Shown here: in pieces, positions 63,082-64,000 of the stretch
Layout: each line of letters starts with the position of its first letter
Position numbering within the stretch: the first letter of the stretch is position 1
Source of the DNA: Desulfovibrio inopinatus DSM 10711
GTDB lineage: Bacteria; Desulfobacterota; Desulfovibrionia; Desulfovibrionales; Desulfovibrionaceae
Reading direction: 5' to 3'
NCBI RefSeq assembly: GCF_000429305.1
Contig: NZ_KE386878.1
Location: 62,001-126,000 of the forward strand
DNA: 64,000 nt
Made by a program: the position numbers and the translations under genes
Notes under the pieces: model-generated
Told to the model about the DNA's origin: nothing
What the model saw: the letters and a program-made list of their open reading frames with translations, nothing else
Databases searched by the model: none

Positions 63082-64000
63082 TTATAAAGCCTGCAATGTC
63101 TCCGGTTTTGTCAGGCAGGCTGCCAAAGCCAAAGAATGGAGCTTGGTTGCTTCACTGTCACCGCGTGATGGTACCACCAATGGCACGGCACTCCCGGCAA
63201 CAATTCCGGCAATCGGGACTTTGTTAAAGCTGTTGAGGCTTTTATACAGGACATTGCCGCTTTCAATAGCCGGTACGACCAGTATGTCGGCCGATCCAGC
63301 TACAGAATTGGTTATTCCCTTTATCTGGGCTGCTTCATGCGACACGGCAATATCCAAGGCCATGGGCCCAGCCGCGTCTACCTCGCCGAATTCACCATGT
63401 TCGGCCATTTTGGTGAGCAGATCAGCATCAAGGGTGGCAGGCATCGCCGGATAATTGACTTTTTCCGTTGCGGCTAAAAAGGCGATTTTGGGACGGGAAA
63501 CACCGATTGCGCGCATGACGGTAACGGCATTTTTGACGATATCGACTTTGCGCTGCAGGTTCGGACGAATATTGACTCCAGCATCGGTCAAAATCATAAG
63601 TTGGTGTGTCATTGGGCGTTCGAAGAGCGCCACGTGGCTTAAAACTCCCTGTGGAGGGGCGCCTGTTTCTTTGTCCAGGACCGCTTTGAGGAGGTCAGCC
63701 GTGGGAACAAGCCCTTTCATCATGAGGCCGACTTCACCCTGCCGATATAAACGCAACGCAAACCGTAGGGCGTTCCCCGTATCAGGTTCATCATAAAATT
63801 GAAATCCATCAATATCTAAACCGATGTCTTTGGCTTTGGCCTTGGCAGTGGTTAGATCGCCAACAAACACAGGGATAGCGACATTGCGTTGCATGGATTC
63901 AACCGCAGCCCGCAGAACAAAACCATCCACCGGGTTGACAACAGCAACACGCGGCATCTCGGGCAGCCCCGCGCAGGCCGTGATAAGATCGTCGAGGCAG
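63082..64000 (-). CDS. Phosphate acetyl/butyryltransferase-family protein (5' partial)
   Basis: The frame continues beyond the window; the codons before the internal ATG at 63957 read LDDLITACAGLPEMPRVAVV, the usual start region of the family. About 306 residues are visible. SRPKIAFLAATEKVNYPAMPAT and DAAGPMALDIAVSHEAA match the phosphotransacylase fold. The enzyme exchanges an acyl-CoA for an acyl-phosphate; the chain length cannot be told. It is convergent with the porin gene. A butyrate kinase-type partner is not visible but could lie upstream. Confidence 0.88.
   Translation of the reverse strand, partial: CLDDLITACAGLPEMPRVAVVNPVDGFVLRAAVESMQRNVAIPVFVGDLTTAKAKAKDIGLDIDGFQFYDEPDTGNALRFALRLYRQGEVGLMMKGLVPTADLLKAVLDKETGAPPQGVLSHVALFERPMTHQLMILTDAGVNIRPNLQRKVDIVKNAVTVMRAIGVSRPKIAFLAATEKVNYPAMPATLDADLLTKMAEHGEFGEVDAAGPMALDIAVSHEAAQIKGITNSVAGSADILVVPAIESGNVLYKSLNSFNKVPIAGIVAGSAVPLVVPSRGDSEATKLHSLALAACLTKPETLQAL

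Noticed and set aside
1-64000. CRISPR arrays, prophage modules and rRNA genes
   Set aside because: No regularly spaced repeat series, phage structural genes or rRNA sequence were seen in the window.

Overview
The window looks like a chromosomal segment of a Desulfovibrio-type sulfate reducer (Desulfovibrionia). The evidence is the desulforedoxin-like protein, the ferredoxin:thioredoxin reductase subunit, the 'homotrimeric porin' type outer membrane protein, several Cache-domain kinases and the gene order nrnA-truB-rpsO-pnp. No replicon, phage or CRISPR feature was seen. One decayed IS256-type element lies at about 9.07-9.81 kb.

Layout. 0-5 kb: the end of a translation/RNA-decay operon (nrnA, truB, rpsO, pnp), then a membrane-anchored rhodanese. 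5-9 kb, minus strand: an orphan TRAP-type binding protein followed by a hybrid histidine kinase. 9-10.3 kb: the IS256 relic and mostly non-coding DNA. 10.3-28.9 kb: a large signalling/transport cluster (below). 28.9-32.9 kb: tRNA-Leu, an alkaline-phosphatase-superfamily enzyme and a UvrD/PcrA-type helicase. 33-38.2 kb, minus: treZ and a TreS-maltokinase fusion. 38.4-42.6 kb: a lipoprotein, a response regulator, a trypsin-like protease lipoprotein and a diguanylate cyclase. 42.6-48.1 kb, minus: two more hybrid kinases. 48.8-50.7 kb: a split ThrE-type exporter, a gltS fragment, and tRNA-Glu and tRNA-Gln. 51-56.6 kb, minus: a Rho_N-like protein, a DciA/DUF721 protein, a degenerate shikimate-kinase-like protein, an FTR catalytic subunit, a glutaredoxin, an amino-acid ABC permease and binding protein, tmk, and an OB/HD exoribonuclease-like protein. 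56.8-64 kb: surE, desulforedoxin, a helical lipoprotein, a class-I amidotransferase-like peptidase, small proteins, an HPF/cold-shock fusion, a porin with a Fur-box-like site, and a partial phosphotransacetylase/phosphotransbutyrylase.

The most striking region is 10.2-28.9 kb. Three sequences with the -24/-12 sigma-54 pattern (GG, ten bases, GC) stand in front of three units: kinase-regulator-kinase-regulator at 10.35-13.8 kb; regulator, PEP-synthase-like phosphotransferase and kinase at 16.5-21.3 kb; and degenerate regulator, regulator-CBS protein, SLC13 permease, a 41-residue membrane peptide, a Yip1 protein and a 998-residue membrane protein at 21.7-28.9 kb. Among them, on the minus strand, is a membrane-embedded sigma-54 activator with its own extracytoplasmic sensor. 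It has GAFTEA instead of GAFTGA and a winged-helix instead of a Fis-type C-terminus. TGCAC/GTGCA-type repeats lie upstream of the promoters, where enhancers would be expected. I infer one regulon coupling anion or carboxylate sensing to uptake and to a phosphohistidine-type enzyme. The signal and substrate cannot be read from the sequence.
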